Part shown: piece after piece, positions 23,691 to 35,300 of the stretch
How the letters are laid out: each line of letters starts with the position of its first letter
Numbering within the stretch: position 1 is the stretch's first letter
Assembly: GCF_902686445.1 (NCBI RefSeq)
Contig: NC_062214.1
Location: 45,331,454 to 45,395,453, forward strand
DNA length: 64,000 nt
Origin: Sciurus carolinensis
Taxonomy: Eukaryota > Chordata > Mammalia > Rodentia > Sciuridae
Reading direction: 5' to 3'
Made by a program: the position numbers and the translations under genes
The notes under the pieces: model-generated
What the model was told of the DNA's origin: nothing
Seen by the model: the letters and a program-made list of their open reading frames with translations, nothing else
Database searches by the model: none

Positions 23691-23710
23691 AAAAAAAAAA
23701 AAAAAAAAAA
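23691..23710 (+). repeat. Poly(A) tract inside the old L1
   Basis: Twenty A's within the old L1. There is no recognisable retroelement body next to it. Confidence 0.85.
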
Positions 23711-24542
23711 GCAAATAGGATTTGATAGGAGACTTATTGAATCTGCAAGTCATTTTGAAGAGTTTTGCCATCTTAATGACATTCGGTCTTCTAATCTATG
23801 AACATGGAATGTCTTTCAATTTTATTTAGGTCTTTACCTTTTTCAAGAACTTTTCATAATTTTTAATGTATAAATCTTGTATTTTTTGTAAATTTGTTAC
23901 AAAATATTTTATCTTTGTTGATAATATTGTATCAACTGTTTCCAGGCCTAACCCGAATCTCATGACTTCTCTGAACATGTTCTTAGTACTTAGTTAAAAA
24001 TTTTGCACTTTATTGTGAACTCTCCTGGAATCTCTACTTTTTGGTCTCTGAAGGAAAGGAGGTTAACATTCTTATCTCTCTGGAGATAAAGACAATATTG
24101 AATACACAGTAGTTGCTTAGAATAATGTCAACAAAAACAATAAACATAGAAATCACATGATGACATGTCTGAATAGTACTACTCTTTAGAATTATAGAAG
24201 CTTGAAATATTTTATTTCATTGTTAGTATGTGGAATTAGAGTTGATTTTTTTTTGAGCTTGTGTCCTATGACTACCCAATTTATTTGTTAGCACTAATAG
24301 TTTTTAGAATATAATTTTGATTTCCTTAGGATTTTTCCATGTACTAAATCATGTCATCCACACATAGAAAAAATTTTACTTTTTCTTTTTCAATCCAAAT
24401 GTCTTTTGTTTCTTTTTCTTGACTAATTGCTCAGGCTATAATCTCCACTACAGTGTTGAATAGAGTTCAATAGTGCAGACTTCCTTATCTTAGGAGGAAA
24501 ACTTTAAAATCTATTATTAATAAGTGTAATGTTAGCTCCTAG

Positions 24543-24757
24543 CTTTTTTTTTTTCTTTCTTTCTTTTCTTCTCTCTCTCTCTCTTTGTGCTTGGGATTGA
24601 ACACAGGATCACTTTACCACTAAGCTATATCCCCAGCCCTTTTTAAAAATTTTTTTTTGAGACAAAGTCTCACCAAGTTGCTGAGAACCTTGCTAAGTTT
24701 CTGAGGCTGGCCTTAAACTCCTGACTCAGCCTCCCAAATCATTGGGATTACAGGGGT
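24543..24757 (-). repeat. B1-dID SINE, antisense, inserted in old L1
   Basis: On the plus strand a T-rich tail with a CT microsatellite precedes the ID complement ('gggattgaacacaggatcac', 'actaagctatatccccagcc'). The B1 complement ('gagacaaagtctcaccaagt', 'cagcctcccaaatcattggg', 'attacagggg') follows. Confidence 0.85.
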
Positions 24758-24800
24758 TTCATTTATGGGTTTATCTTGAAAGAATTTTATTCAAAATATG

Positions 24801-25400
24801 GAAATGCATCTCTTTAGAAGCCAAAGGGAAGAGAAATTTTGCCTAACATCTACATGCATTCAAACAAGTATGTGTAATTAAACAAGAAATATGGTACCCA
24901 TAGCTTAGACCTCAAAGAGCAAGTCAGTATTGAGAATTCATTCAATCATTTTATTATCACAGATTGCCAACTCTAACAAGTCATCTTTCAGTAACCATAT
25001 ACAAAATTCTGTCTATCTAGAGGATGATATTTATGGGCAGCATTTTTTAAAACCAGTATTCATACTGCTGGTGGTGGGCAAGATAATTCTAGGTGTCAAA
25101 CTAGAATGAACCAGGAGGTTCAATGCTGGCTTATTCAGTAGAACAACTTTCCTTGGGATGAGGGGCAGCTTCTCAGTCATCACTTATTACTTATAGGCAT
25201 TTTGTCATTGGTAGCTCTCAAATAGTTTTGCTTCTGAATTGGCTAAATTTTTCTTGCTGTTTTATTTTCAGGGTGCCTCAATACTGCTTGCAGGAAGAAA
25301 AACCAGATTGTGAGTCTAAATGCAATATATATGACTAACTTACAACATAGTCAAGAAAGAAGACATAGTAAGTCCCTGTTAAAACTTTGTAATGTCTTTT
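24801..25400. other. No feature recognised
   Basis: No gene or named repeat supported. Confidence 0.4.
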
Positions 25401-25790
25401 CCAGACCATTTTCAATATTTGTTTTATATTTCCAAACAAACATGAGCCACACTATACATATTGTTCTTAAGTTTTTTTTTCACATATCATAAACATTTTC
25501 CATGTGAAGTTCAAAGTATATACATCATTATTTTTAATGACTGTACAGTATTCCACAGTATGGTTATATCATGATATATTAAACTACTTCCATGCTGATA
25601 AATGTTTCCAATTTTTTTTGATATCCGTAAAAAACAATCATCATATACTTAGGTATTTCTATATTTTTAGGCCCAAGGTGGAATTACTATGTGAACAGAC
25701 ATTTAAAACTTAGGTGGATATTTCCAAATGATCTTCCCAACTGACTGCACTAATTTACTTTGCAATAGTGTTCCCACAGTACAGTTGAGC
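25400..25790 (-). mobile_element. Very old L1M fragment, antisense
   Basis: Antisense L1M 3' sequence: 'ttatttttaatgactgtaca', 'gtattccacagtatggttat', 'ggtggaattactatgtga' and 'cactaatttactttgcaata' follow the usual order of the L1M family 3' region. Confidence 0.55.
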
Positions 25791-25969
25791 TTTGGAGGTC
25801 TTTGGATACTAAGTATACGAACAATGGTCTGAGGCTGGAAAACTTTCCTATACACTTAATTTCGTAAGAAACATTCTTTGCCTGACATTCAGAAAATATT
25901 TACAATGACCATTCTTTCCTACTCTGTCAATTTTGTTTTCTGAAGAATTTCTGACATGCTGGAATGACT

Positions 25970-26215
25970 AATGATGTCAAAGATGATAATAATCAATGCT
26001 GGCAAGGATGAGAAGCAACAAGAACTCTTGTACGTAAATGGTAGAACTGAACATTGCTACGGCTCTTTTAAAAAATTATTTGATAGCATTTACTAAAACT
26101 AAATGTTTGAGCCAAAATACACATTCCACAGAATGCTAGACATGTATCCATAAAAAAGATTTACTAAAATGTTCATAGTAGCACTGTTCACATTAGCCCT
26201 GTCTGGGGCTCAGAA
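25970..26215 (+). mobile_element. Very old L1M fragment, sense
   Basis: 'tgctggcaaggatgagaagc', 'ggtagaactgaacattgcta', 'catgtatccataaaaaagat' and 'gttcatagtagcactgttca' match the L1 ORF2 C-terminal region in sense orientation. Diverged and non-coding. Confidence 0.55.
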
Positions 26216-26444
26216 CACAATATCCTGGAGTAGAGTGCCTTGGTGTGCTGGATATTCTGAACTGAGGATATTGGAAGGGCTTCAGAAGCAAAGTCACTCT
26301 GGCCCTCTCCTGCCCTCCTTTCTCTTTCCTCTTAGAAGTCTAGATAGTTGTTATCTTTGGAGGACAAGGAGACAGTGACTGGGAGTTGGCACAAGAGGGC
26401 TTCTAGGGTATTAGAGATATTCTCTCTTGACTTGAGTGCTCACC

Positions 26445-26867
26445 TGCTGTGATTTGGATGTGGTTTGTCCCTGAAGGGTTCATGTGTGAGAAGCTTGGTC
26501 CCAATAGAAAGATGTTAGAACTAGTGGAAGCTTTAAGAGGCAGGACCTAGTAGAAGGTGATTAGGTCACCCGGAGGTGCCACTCTTGGAAGGGATTAATG
26601 CCAATCTCATAGAGTGAGTTCTACCAAGAGTGAGTTGCTAAAAGGGCAAATCTAATCCTGGAAACTTCTGTTTTGTTGTGCAATCTCTTTCGCACATGCT
26701 TTCACCATTGTGGTACAATCTGCCACTAGAGGCCAAATCAATGGGTCTATCTCATTTTGGATTTTCAGCTTCCAAAGCTATTAACCTCTAAAAGAAGTAA
26801 ATAAACCTCTTTTTCTCATGCATTACACAGACTCAGGTATTTTGTTACAGTAACTAAAAACAGATTC
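26445..26867 (+). repeat. MST-like MaLR solo LTR
   Basis: It starts TGCTGTGATTTGGATGTGG, then 'tcatgtgtgagaagcttggt', 'gattaggtcacccggaggtg', 'gggattaatgccaatctc' and AATAAA near 26803; it ends 'ttttgttacagtaactaaaa'. Confidence 0.8.
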
Positions 26868-27659
26868 ATAGAGCTCCTGAGTGTGTGCAATTTGTGAAAA
26901 TTCATTGAGCTGTTCTTTTATAATTGGTGCACGTTTCTGCATGTATGCTATACCTTTGTAAAAGGTTTTTCAAAAGGAGTATCTGCTAAACACTTTGGTT
27001 TTGATTTTCTAAAACAAATCTGTATTAATTTAAACTACTATTTTAAATTAATAACAATATAGTGGTTCCATCTTCTCTCACCTAACTCAGTGTGCACTAA
27101 AACACAAGAATGACATAGGCCTAGGGTTTATTCTGTACATGTTTCTTCTAGATGCTAGCAGGATTCATTCCAGGTGATGTTGCAATCAACGTTGCTTCAT
27201 TCAATACTTGTACCAACAGCAGGATATCAAAGCCTGCACTCCAAAGTAGAAACTGAGCTATATTTGGATTTGAATTTTGAAATAACTTAGCTCCTGAGCA
27301 AAGTATGGATGAACAAGAGTAAGATTCAGACCAGAGGGTGTTTCGTTCTGCTTCCTGAATCTGAGGTGTCAGATCACCAGTTCAGCAATAATCACGGTAA
27401 TCAGCAGATACTTCCTCTTTCAGGGTTGCTCAATACCTTCATTTGACTCTGCCTGCTCACTCTGATGCAGGTATTTTCCAGCATATCTAGCCAGCCCTTA
27501 CCCACTGGCTCTATTGTTTGCCATACCAAGAAGGTGGAGAAATCACACATTGAAGTCACAGATTGAGCTTTCTGAGCTGTCTCTAAAACTTGGTCTAAGC
27601 CTTATTGGGATTCTTTGTCAATCTTAAGGATGCTAAATATTTAGAAACTAATCTCTTAA
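26868..27659. other. No feature recognised
   Basis: No gene or named repeat supported. Confidence 0.4.
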
Positions 27660-27877
27660 AGTTTTTAAGACAACTTTATTGGGGTTTCATGTAATACAAT
27701 AAATAGTATCCATACTGCAAAGGGTATGATTTCATGTGTTTTTATAAGATAAATATATCCATGAATTCATGACCAAAATCAAAATACAAAACATTTTCTT
27801 CATCTCCAAGTTTCCTCAACTTGTTGCAGTCCCTCCCTCTGACTTCACTGTCATTATAGACTGATTTGCATCTGTCA
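27660..27877 (-). mobile_element. Old L1 3' UTR fragment, antisense
   Basis: 'aagacaactttattggggtt' and 'tcatgaccaaaatcaaaata' followed by 'ttttcttcatctccaagttt' resemble the antisense L1MB-MD type 3' UTR, as at 22250. Confidence 0.5.
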
Positions 27878-27914
27878 AAAAAAAAAAAAAAAAAAGAGAG
27901 AGAGAGAGAGAGAC
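27878..27914 (+). repeat. (A)n(GA)n microsatellite
   Basis: An A-run followed by seven to nine GA units. Confidence 0.9.
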
Positions 27915-28155
27915 CTTGAATGAGTGTGATGATGGGCCAAATCTAAACATGCCTCACATGCATAAAGGAAAACCCAATCCAACTCCTTAAAGAGTGTTGG
28001 TCTAAGCACTCTGACCAACAGGAAGAGCAACAAGGCTGTGGCAACCCTACTAAGCAGAAATATTGAGTTAGCACAAGCCATGGTCAAAGAGATACCCAGG
28101 GGAAGAATGGTAGGTGGTGGCAGCAGAAGTTATGGCAAGAGCAGCTGAGTCCACA

Positions 28156-28469
28156 TGTATGAATTTGCAAGTTGCTATAACAAAGTACCACAGGCTAAGT
28201 GGCTTAAATAACAGAAATTTATTTCTCACAGTTTTGGAGGCTAGATGTCCAAAATCAAGGTGTCAGCAACACACCTCAGGTTTCTTCTGAGGCCTCTCTC
28301 CTCAGCTTGCAGATACCTATCTTCTCCTTGTGTCTTGGTAATAGTCTTCCCTCTTGGGTATCTGTGTTCTAATTTCCTCTTCTTATAAGGATACCAGTCA
28401 TATTGGATTAGGGCTCATCCATATGACCTAATTTCACCTTAGTTATGTCTCTTTAAAGGATTCATTTCC
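28156..28469 (-). repeat. MLT1A-type LTR, antisense, distal part (outermost host of the nest)
   Basis: The plus strand shows the MLT1A complement: 'tgctataacaaagtaccaca', 'gtggcttaaataacagaaat', 'gttttggaggctagatgtcc', 'aaatcaaggtgtcagca', 'ccagtcatattggattaggg' and 'catatgacctaatttcacct'. The remaining end of this LTR reappears at 35792-35880, so a 7.3-kb block was inserted into it. Confidence 0.85.
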
Positions 28470-28679
28470 TGCTATAATTTAGATATGGTTAGGATATGTC
28501 CTCCAGGGTTCAGGTACAGAAATCTAGGTTCCCACTATGGTGATATCAAAGGTAGGAGACCCTTTAAGAAGGGGAACCTAATGGGAGGTGATTGGTTCAC
28601 TGGGGTTGCTGATCATGGAAGGGATTAACATAGCTATAATGGGACCCTAAATTAGACCTCTTAACAGTGAGTAGTTTTA
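28470..28679 (+). repeat. MST-like MaLR LTR, 5' part (inside MLT1A, host of the L1)
   Basis: It starts TGCTATAATTTAGATATGG, then 'gatatgtcctccagggttca' and 'gggattaacatagctataat', and is cut at the L1 target site. The other half is at 35547-35790. Confidence 0.8.
28663..28679 (+). repeat. L1 target site duplication, left copy
   Basis: 17 bp, AACAGTGAGTAGTTTTA. The identical copy is at 35547-35563. Confidence 0.95.
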
Positions 28680-28804
28680 TTTATTTATTTATTTTTTTTT
28701 ATTATAAAATTGTAAACAAATGGGATACATGTTGTTTCTCTGTCTGTACATGGCGTAAAGGCATACCATTTGTGTAATCATAAATCTACATAGGGTAATG
28801 TTGT

Positions 28805-28955
28805 TTGATTCATTCTGCCATTTTTTCCCCTTCCCCCCCTCCCCTCCCACCCTTCCCCTCCATCTATACAGTCCTTCCTTCCTCCATTCCTGCCCCCCTC
28901 CCTAAACCCAACTCCAACCCCAACACTAACCCTTCCCACCCCCCATTATGTGTCA
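28805..28955 (-). other. L1 3' UTR G-rich polypurine region
   Basis: On the L1 sense strand this has many runs of three to seven G's separated by one to three bases, densest at 28827-28861. A second G-rich block lies at 28890-28945. Such G-rich tracts are a known feature of L1 3' UTRs and can form quadruplexes. Confidence 0.8.
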
Positions 28956-31900
28956 TCATCCACTTATTAGCGATATCATTCTTCCTTTGGTTTTTTGAGA
29001 TTGGCTTATCTCACTTAGCATGATATTTTCCAGTTTCATCCATTTGCCTGCAAATGCCATAATTTTATCATTCTTTATGGCTGAGTAATATTCCATTGTA
29101 TATATATACCACATTTTCTTTATCCATTCATCAATTGAAGGACATCTAGGTTGGTTCCACAATCTGGCTATTGTGAACTGAGCAGCTATGAACATTGATG
29201 TGGCTGTATCTCTGTAATATGCTGATTTTAAGTCCTTTGGGTATAGGCCAAGGAGTGGGATAGCTGGGTCAAATGGTGTTTCCATTCCAAGTTTTCTAAG
29301 GAATCTCCACACTGCTTTCCAGAGTGGCTGCACTAATTTGCAGCCCCACCAGCAATGTATGGGTGTACCTTTCTCCCCACATCCTCGCCAACACCTGTTG
29401 TTGGTTGTATTCTTGATAATTGCCATTCTAATTGGGGTGAGATGGAATCTTAGGGTGGTTTTGATTTGCATTTCTCTTATTACCAGAGATGTTGAACATT
29501 TTTCCATATGTTTGTTGATTGCCTGTATATCTTCTTCTGTGAAGTGTCTATTCATTTCGTTAGCCCATTTGTCGATTGGATTATTTACATTCTTGGTGTA
29601 GAGTTTTTTGAGTTCTTTATAGATTCTGGAGATTAGCGCTCTATCTGAAGTATGATTGGCAAAGATTTTCTCCCACTCTGTAGGCTCTTTCTTTGCATTG
29701 CTGATAGTTTCCTTTGCTGAGAGAAAGCTTTTTAGTTTGAATCTATCCCAGTTATTAATTCTTGCTTTTATTTCTTGTGCTATGGGAGTCCTGTTGAGGA
29801 AGTCTGGTCCTAAGCCGACATGTTGAAGCTCTGGACCTACTTTTTCTTCTATAAGATGCAAGGTCTCTGGTCTGATTCCGAGATCCTTAATCCATTTTGA
29901 GTTTAGTTTCGTGCATGGTGAGAGATATGGGTTTAGTTTCATTCTGTTGCATATGGATTTCCAATTCTCCCAGCACCATTTGTTGAAGAGGCTATCTTTT
30001 CTCCATTGCATATTTTTGGCCCCTTTGTCTAGTATGAGAAAATTGTATTTATTTGGGTTTGTGTCCGTGTCCTCTATTCTGTACCATTGATCCACCTTTC
30101 TATTTTGGTACCAATACCATGCCGTTTTTGTTACTATTGCTTTGTAGTAGAGTTGAAGATCTGGTATTGCAATACCCCCTGCTTCACTCTTTCTGCCAAG
30201 GATTGCTTTAGCTATTCTGGGTTTTTTATTCTTCCAGATGAATTTCATAATTGCTTGCTCTATTTCTGTAAGGTACATCATTGGGATTTTAATTGGAATT
30301 GCATTGAATCTGTATAGCACTTTTGGTAGTATGGCCATTTTGACAATATTAATTCTTCCTATCCAAGAACATGGGAGATCTTTCCATCTTCTAAGGTTTT
30401 CTTGAATTTCTTTCTTTAGTGTTCTGTAGTTCTCATTGTAGAGGTCTTTCACCTCTTTTGTGAGATTGATTCCCAAATACTTTATTTTTTTCGAAGCTAT
30501 TGTGAATGGGGTAGTTTTCCTAATTTCTCTTTCTGAAGATTCATCGCTTATATATAAAAATGCCTTCGATTTATGTGCATTGATCTTATATCCCGCTACT
30601 TTACTGAATTCACTTATGAGATCTAAAAGTTTTCTGGTGGAATTTCCTGGTTCCTCTAAGTATACCATCATATCATCAGCAAATAGGGATAGTTTGACTT
30701 CTTCTTTTCCTATTCGTATCCCTTTAATTTCTTTGGTCTGTCTAATTGCTCTGGCTAGAGTTTCAAGGACGATATTGAATAGAAGTGGTGAAAGAGGGCA
30801 TCCCTGCCTTGTTCCAGTTTTTAGAGGGAATGCTTTCAGTTTTTCACCATTTAGAATGATATTAGCCATGGGTTTAGCGTAGATGGCCTTTACAATGTTA
30901 AGGAATGTTCCCACTATCCCTATTTTTTCTAGTGGTTTGAGCATGAAGGGGTGCTGTATTTTATCAAATGCTTTTTCTGCATCTATCAAAATAATCATGT
31001 GATTCTTGACTTTAAGTCTATTGATATGGTGAATGACATTTATTGATTTCCTGATGTTGAACCAACCTTGCATCCCTGGGATGAAACCCACTTGATCATG
31101 GTGCACTATCTTTTTAATATGTTTTTGTATGCGATTTGCTAAAATTTTGTTTAGAATTTTTGCGTCGATGTTCATTAAGGATATTGGTCTGAAATTTTCT
31201 TTCCTCGATGTGTCTCTGTCTGGTTTAGGAATCAGGGTAATATTGGCTTCATAGAATGAGTTTGGGAGAGTTCCCTCCTCTTCTATTTTCTGGAATACTT
31301 TGAGAAGTATTGGAATGAGTTCTTCTTTAAAAGTTTTGTAGAACTCGGCTGAGAACCCATCTGGTCCTGGACTTTGTTGGTAGGCTTTTGATGACTTCTT
31401 CTATTTCATTACTTGAAATTGGTCTATTTAAATTGTGTATGTCCTCCTCGTTCAGTTTAGGCAATTCATATGTCTCTAGAAACCTGTTGATGTCTTCGAA
31501 ATTTTCTATTTTGTTGGAGTATAGGTTTTCAAAATAGCTTCTAATTATGTTTTGTATTTCGGTCGTGTCTGTTGTGATATTTCCTTGTTCATTCCGAATT
31601 TTAGTGATTTGGGTTTTCTCTCGTCTTCTCTTTGTTAGTGTGGCTAAAGGTTTATCAATTTTGTTTATTTTTTCGAAGAACCAACTATTTATTTTGTCAA
31701 TTTTTTGTATTGTTTCTTTCGTTTCAATTTCGTTGATTTCAGCTCTCAGTTTGACTATTTCCTGTCTTCTACTACTTTTGGTGTTGGTCTGTTCTTCTTT
31801 TTCTAGGGCTTTGAGCTGTAGTGTTAGGTCATTTATTTTTTGAGTTTTACTTCTTTTATTAAATGCGCTCCATGAAATAAATCTTCCTCTAAGTACCGCT

Positions 31901-32802
31901 TTCATAGTGTCCCAGAGATTTTGATATGTTGTTTCTTTGTTCTCGTTTACCTCTAAGAATTTTTTAATTTCCTTCCTAATATCTTCTGTTATCCATTCAT
32001 CATATAGTAGCATATTGTTTAATCTCCAGGTGTTGGAGTAGTTTCTGTTTTTTACTCTTTCATTAATTTGTAACTTCAATCCATTATGATCTGATAGAAT
32101 ACAAGGTAGTGTCTCTATCTTCTTGTATTTGCTGACATTAGCTTTGTGGCATAATATATGGTCTATTTTAGAGAAGGATCCATGTGCTGCTGAGAAGAAA
32201 GTGTATTCGCTCTTGGTTGGATGGTATATTCTATAAATGTCTGTTAAGTCTAAATTATTGATTGTGTTATTGAGATCTATGGTTTCTTTGTTCAATTTTT
32301 GTTTGGAAGATCTGTCCAGTGGTGAAAGAGGCGTGTTAAAATCACCTAGTATTATTGTGTTATGGTCTATTTGGTTTCTAAAATTGAGAAGGATTTGTTT
32401 AACATACATGGATGAGCCACTGTTTGGGGCATAGATGTTTATGATTGTTATATCTTGCTGATTTATGCTTCCCTTAAGCAGTATGAAATGTCCTTCTTTA
32501 TCCCTTCTAACTAACATTGGCTTGAAGTCCACATTATCTGAAATGAGGATGGATACTCCAGCTTTTTTGCTGAGCCCATGTGCATGGTATGTTTTTCCCC
32601 ATCCTTTCACCTTTAGTCTATGGGTATCTCTTTCTATGAGGTGAGTCTCTTGCAGGCAACATATTGTTGGATCTTTCTTTTTAATCCAATCTGCCAGTCT
32701 ATGTCTTTTGATTGATGAATTCAGGCCATTAACATTCAGGGTTATTATTGAGATATGATTTGTATTCCCAGTCATTTGGTTCATATTTAAAATTTTTGAC
32801 AC
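28956..32802 (-). pseudogene. L1 ORF2 (endonuclease-reverse transcriptase), one frameshift
   Basis: ORF2p nicks target DNA and reverse-transcribes L1 RNA. From the start at 32802 the first frame gives 491 residues. The apurinic-type endonuclease occupies about residues 15-240, with LNVNGL, QETH, GDFN and SDHN motifs all present. This frame ends at 31327 because an A-run at 31372-31377 is shortened compared with the usual PTKKSPGPDGF coding sequence. The second frame then runs unbroken to the stop at 28956. It holds the RT domain with the catalytic FADD, the thumb region, and the C-terminal cysteine-rich CWRGCG..HCWW..C segment. A total of about 1,280 residues is the normal ORF2 size. Start choice: the first Met, 31 bases past the ORF1 stop, as is usual for L1. 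Apart from the frameshift no damage is visible. Confidence 0.93.
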
Positions 32803-32833
32803 ATCTTGGTTCCTCCTTTATTTGACAGTTCCT

Positions 32834-33847
32834 TTAGGATAATTCCTCCCTTTGCTGATTTGCTTCTTTGTTTTTTATCTCTTCCTCATGAAATATTTTG
32901 CTGAGAATGTTCTGTGATGCTGGCTTTCTTTTTGTAAATTCTTTTAGCTTTTGTTTATCGTGGAATGATCTTATTTCATCGTCAAATTTGAAGGTAAGTT
33001 TTGCTGGGTATAAGATTCTTGGTTGGCATCCATTTTCTTTCAGAGCTTGAAAAATGTTGTTCCAGGCCCTTCTAGCTTTTAGGGTCTGGATTGAAAAATC
33101 TGCTGATATCCGTATTGGCTTCCCCCTGAATGTAATTTGGTTCTTTTCTCTCACAGCCTTTAAAATTCTGTCTTTATTTTGTATGTTAGGTATTTTCATT
33201 ATAATGTGCCTTGGTGTGGGTCTGTTGTAATTTTGTGTATTTGGAGTCCTATAAGCCTCTTGGACTTGATTTTCCATTTCATTCTTCAGATTTGGGAAAT
33301 TTTCTGATATTATTTCTTCAAATAGATTGTTCATTCCTTTGGTTTGTTTCTCTAAACCTTCCTCAATCCCAATAATTCTCAAATTTGGCCTTTTCATGAT
33401 ATCCCATAGTTCTTGGAGATTCTGTTCATGATTTCTCACCATCTTCTCTGTTTGTTCAACTTTGTTTTCGAGGTTAAATATTTTGTCTTCAATATCTGAA
33501 GTTCTGTCTTCCAGCTGTTCTATCCTATTGGTTATGCTTTCTATGGAGTTCTTAATTTGGTTTATTGTTTCCTTCATTTCAAGGATTTCTGTTTGGTTTT
33601 TTTTCAATATCTCTAACTCTTTATTGAAATGATCTTTTGCTTCCTGAATTTGCTCTGTTAACTGTCGATTGGTGCGATCGTTCAATGCCTGCATTTGCTC
33701 TTTCATCTCATCGTTTGCTTCCCTAATCATTTTAATTATGTACATTCTGAACTCCCTTTCTGTCATTTCTTCTGCCATGCTGTCGTTGGATTTTATTGAT
33801 GTAACATCTAGATTTGTTTGGGGCATTTTCTTCCCTTGTTTTCTCAT
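32834..33847 (-). CDS. L1 ORF1 protein, intact
   Basis: 337 residues, normal length for a mammalian ORF1p. This is the trimeric RNA-binding chaperone that packages L1 RNA in cytoplasmic particles. A charged N-terminus (MRKQGKKMPQ) is followed by a long coiled coil (about residues 45-150, with heptads through IEQLEDRTSDIEDKIFNLE). An RRM-like domain follows from about residue 155 (NLRIIGIEEG), then the C-terminal domain (about 255-320, with RRAWNNIFQALKENG). No stop or frameshift is visible. ORF2 begins 31 bases downstream. The same protein is encoded by the open frame starting at 63191 and is nearly identical there, so the two copies are closely related. Confidence 0.95.
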   Translation of the reverse strand: MRKQGKKMPQTNLDVTSIKSNDSMAEEMTEREFRMYIIKMIREANDEMKEQMQALNDRTNRQLTEQIQEAKDHFNKELEILKKNQTEILEMKETINQIKNSIESITNRIEQLEDRTSDIEDKIFNLENKVEQTEKMVRNHEQNLQELWDIMKRPNLRIIGIEEGLEKQTKGMNNLFEEIISENFPNLKNEMENQVQEAYRTPNTQNYNRPTPRHIIMKIPNIQNKDRILKAVREKNQITFRGKPIRISADFSIQTLKARRAWNNIFQALKENGCQPRILYPAKLTFKFDDEIRSFHDKQKLKEFTKRKPASQNILSKIFHEEEIKNKEANQQREELS

Positions 33848-34499
33848 ATTGTTCAGGGATCAGTGGGTCATTAAGATATTGCAGATTTCCTCTATCAACT
33901 TATAATGTCCCTGAAGATTGCTAGTATATCCCCTCTTATCCTTCAGTAGCCTGAAGTCTTGGAGGAGGTTGATAATGCAGAGCTCCACGAAGAAGCTGCC
34001 TCTCTAGGTGTGCTAACCCTCAGGTGGCGTATATTCCCTGCTAGTGGGCGGAGGTGCCTCCACTTGTTGACCAATGGTCATCCAATGGGGAAGTAGACTG
34101 TGGGCTGAGGCAAGTCCTGTTTGTGCCTATGTCTCTGGTTTTACCGTCCCTGTGGGAAAACCTCCCCCGGCCGGGAAGAGTCACTCAGTGGGGACGTCTC
34201 GCTAGTCAGTTGCCCTCCTAGAGGTTCCCCTCAATCTACAACTACCTCCTGGGCTGGGCTGTCTTCTTCTGCAACGATCCCAGGGGCCCGGACCTACGTC
34301 CTGGGCCTGGGAGCCTCACCCTTCGCAGGCAAGTCTCCTTAGGCTGCCTCTCCCAGAGAATCTGCCCGCAGCCCTGGAAACTTCGCTCCGCCCCTAGGCG
34401 TGTCTCTGTGCGGCTCTTCCAGCAAGAAGCCACCTAGCTCCTGGGACCCTGCTCTGCACCAATCGCCTGGCTATGCAGCCCCTCCCCTGAGCCACCACC

Positions 34500-35300
34500 T
34501 GGAGCCCCGTACAATAGCTCGGAGACACAGAGACCCGCCACACACCTCCTCCTCCAGACAGCCGCCCGGTTTCCGACACAGTCACTAGGAATCCAAACAA
34601 CTCACTTCGGGTCTCCTCCTCCCGCCAACCACCCGTAGCCCTAGGCAGTCACTCCAAGTCCAAGTGACCCGCCCTGTTCCTCCTCCTCCTCCTTGGGGTA
34701 GCCCCCCAGGTGTTCAGGAACGGTGGCTCCGAGACCAGGTGACTCACCACGCTCCTCCTCCAGGCAGGCCACCGGTGTTCAGGAGCGGTTGCTTTTAGTA
34801 CAATCAGCTCACCACTCGCCTCCTCCTCTGGCAACCGCCTGTGGTTCTGATGCAGTCACTCCCAGGCTAAGCGTCCCACCGCTCTCCTCCTCCAGGCAGG
34901 CCACCAGAGTTCTGGAGCAGCTGCTCCGAGTTCAAACAGCTCGTCACGCAGCTCCTCCTTTGGCAACCGCCTGCAGCTCTGATGCAGCCACTCCCAGGTC
35001 AAGCAACACGCCGCGCTCCTCCTCCTCCTCCGGGCAACCTCCCGGCACTCAGGAGCGCTCGCTCTGGGTTCAAACAGTTTACCACGCAGCTCCTCTTCTG
35101 GCAACCGCCTGTGGTTCTGATGCAGTCACTCCTAGACCCAAGCGACCCGCCGGGCCTCTCCTCCTCCTCCGGGGAATCCCCCGGTGTTCGGAAGCGGTCA
35201 CTCTGGGTCCAAACAGCTCGCCACGCAGCTCCTCCCCAGGCAGCCACCCGGAGCCCCAGCGGCTGCTCGAGTCCAAGCGCTATGCTGAGCCGCCTCCTCT
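34500..35300 (-). repeat. Tandem array of about 66-bp units in the L1 5' UTR
   Basis: Unit starts (the CTCCTCCTCC complement) occur near 34555, 34615, 34678, 34754, 34820, 34884, 34953, 35016, 35089, 35157, 35229 and 35294. A-type units contain GAGCTGCGTGGCGAGCTGTTT and B-type units contain GTGACTGCATCAGA..CACAGGCGGTTGCC. Confidence 0.9.

Larger units (their letters stand above)
22200..24800 (-). mobile_element. Old L1 LINE, ORF2 and 3' UTR, antisense
   Basis: The plus strand shows the reverse complement of an old L1. The 3' UTR ('cctttaaggtgtacaatcca') is first. ORF2 segments follow in reverse order: 'gataaaatgg'-type C-terminal sequence, 'cttccatcagcaatgtatga', 'cattgatctaggtgtctgc', and 'catgtcatccacacatag'-type sequence around the RT region. 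It is too diverged to code. About 23945-24235 does not match and may be an insertion. A B1-dID SINE splits it at 24545-24756. Confidence 0.75.

Noticed and set aside
23945..24235. Separate insertion within the old L1
   Set aside because: It does not match the L1 as I read it, but I see no target duplication or family identity, so I mention it only within the L1 entry.
30460..30882. 140-residue plus-strand frame opposite L1 ORF2
   Set aside because: Shadow of the reverse-transcriptase coding strand; no independent support.
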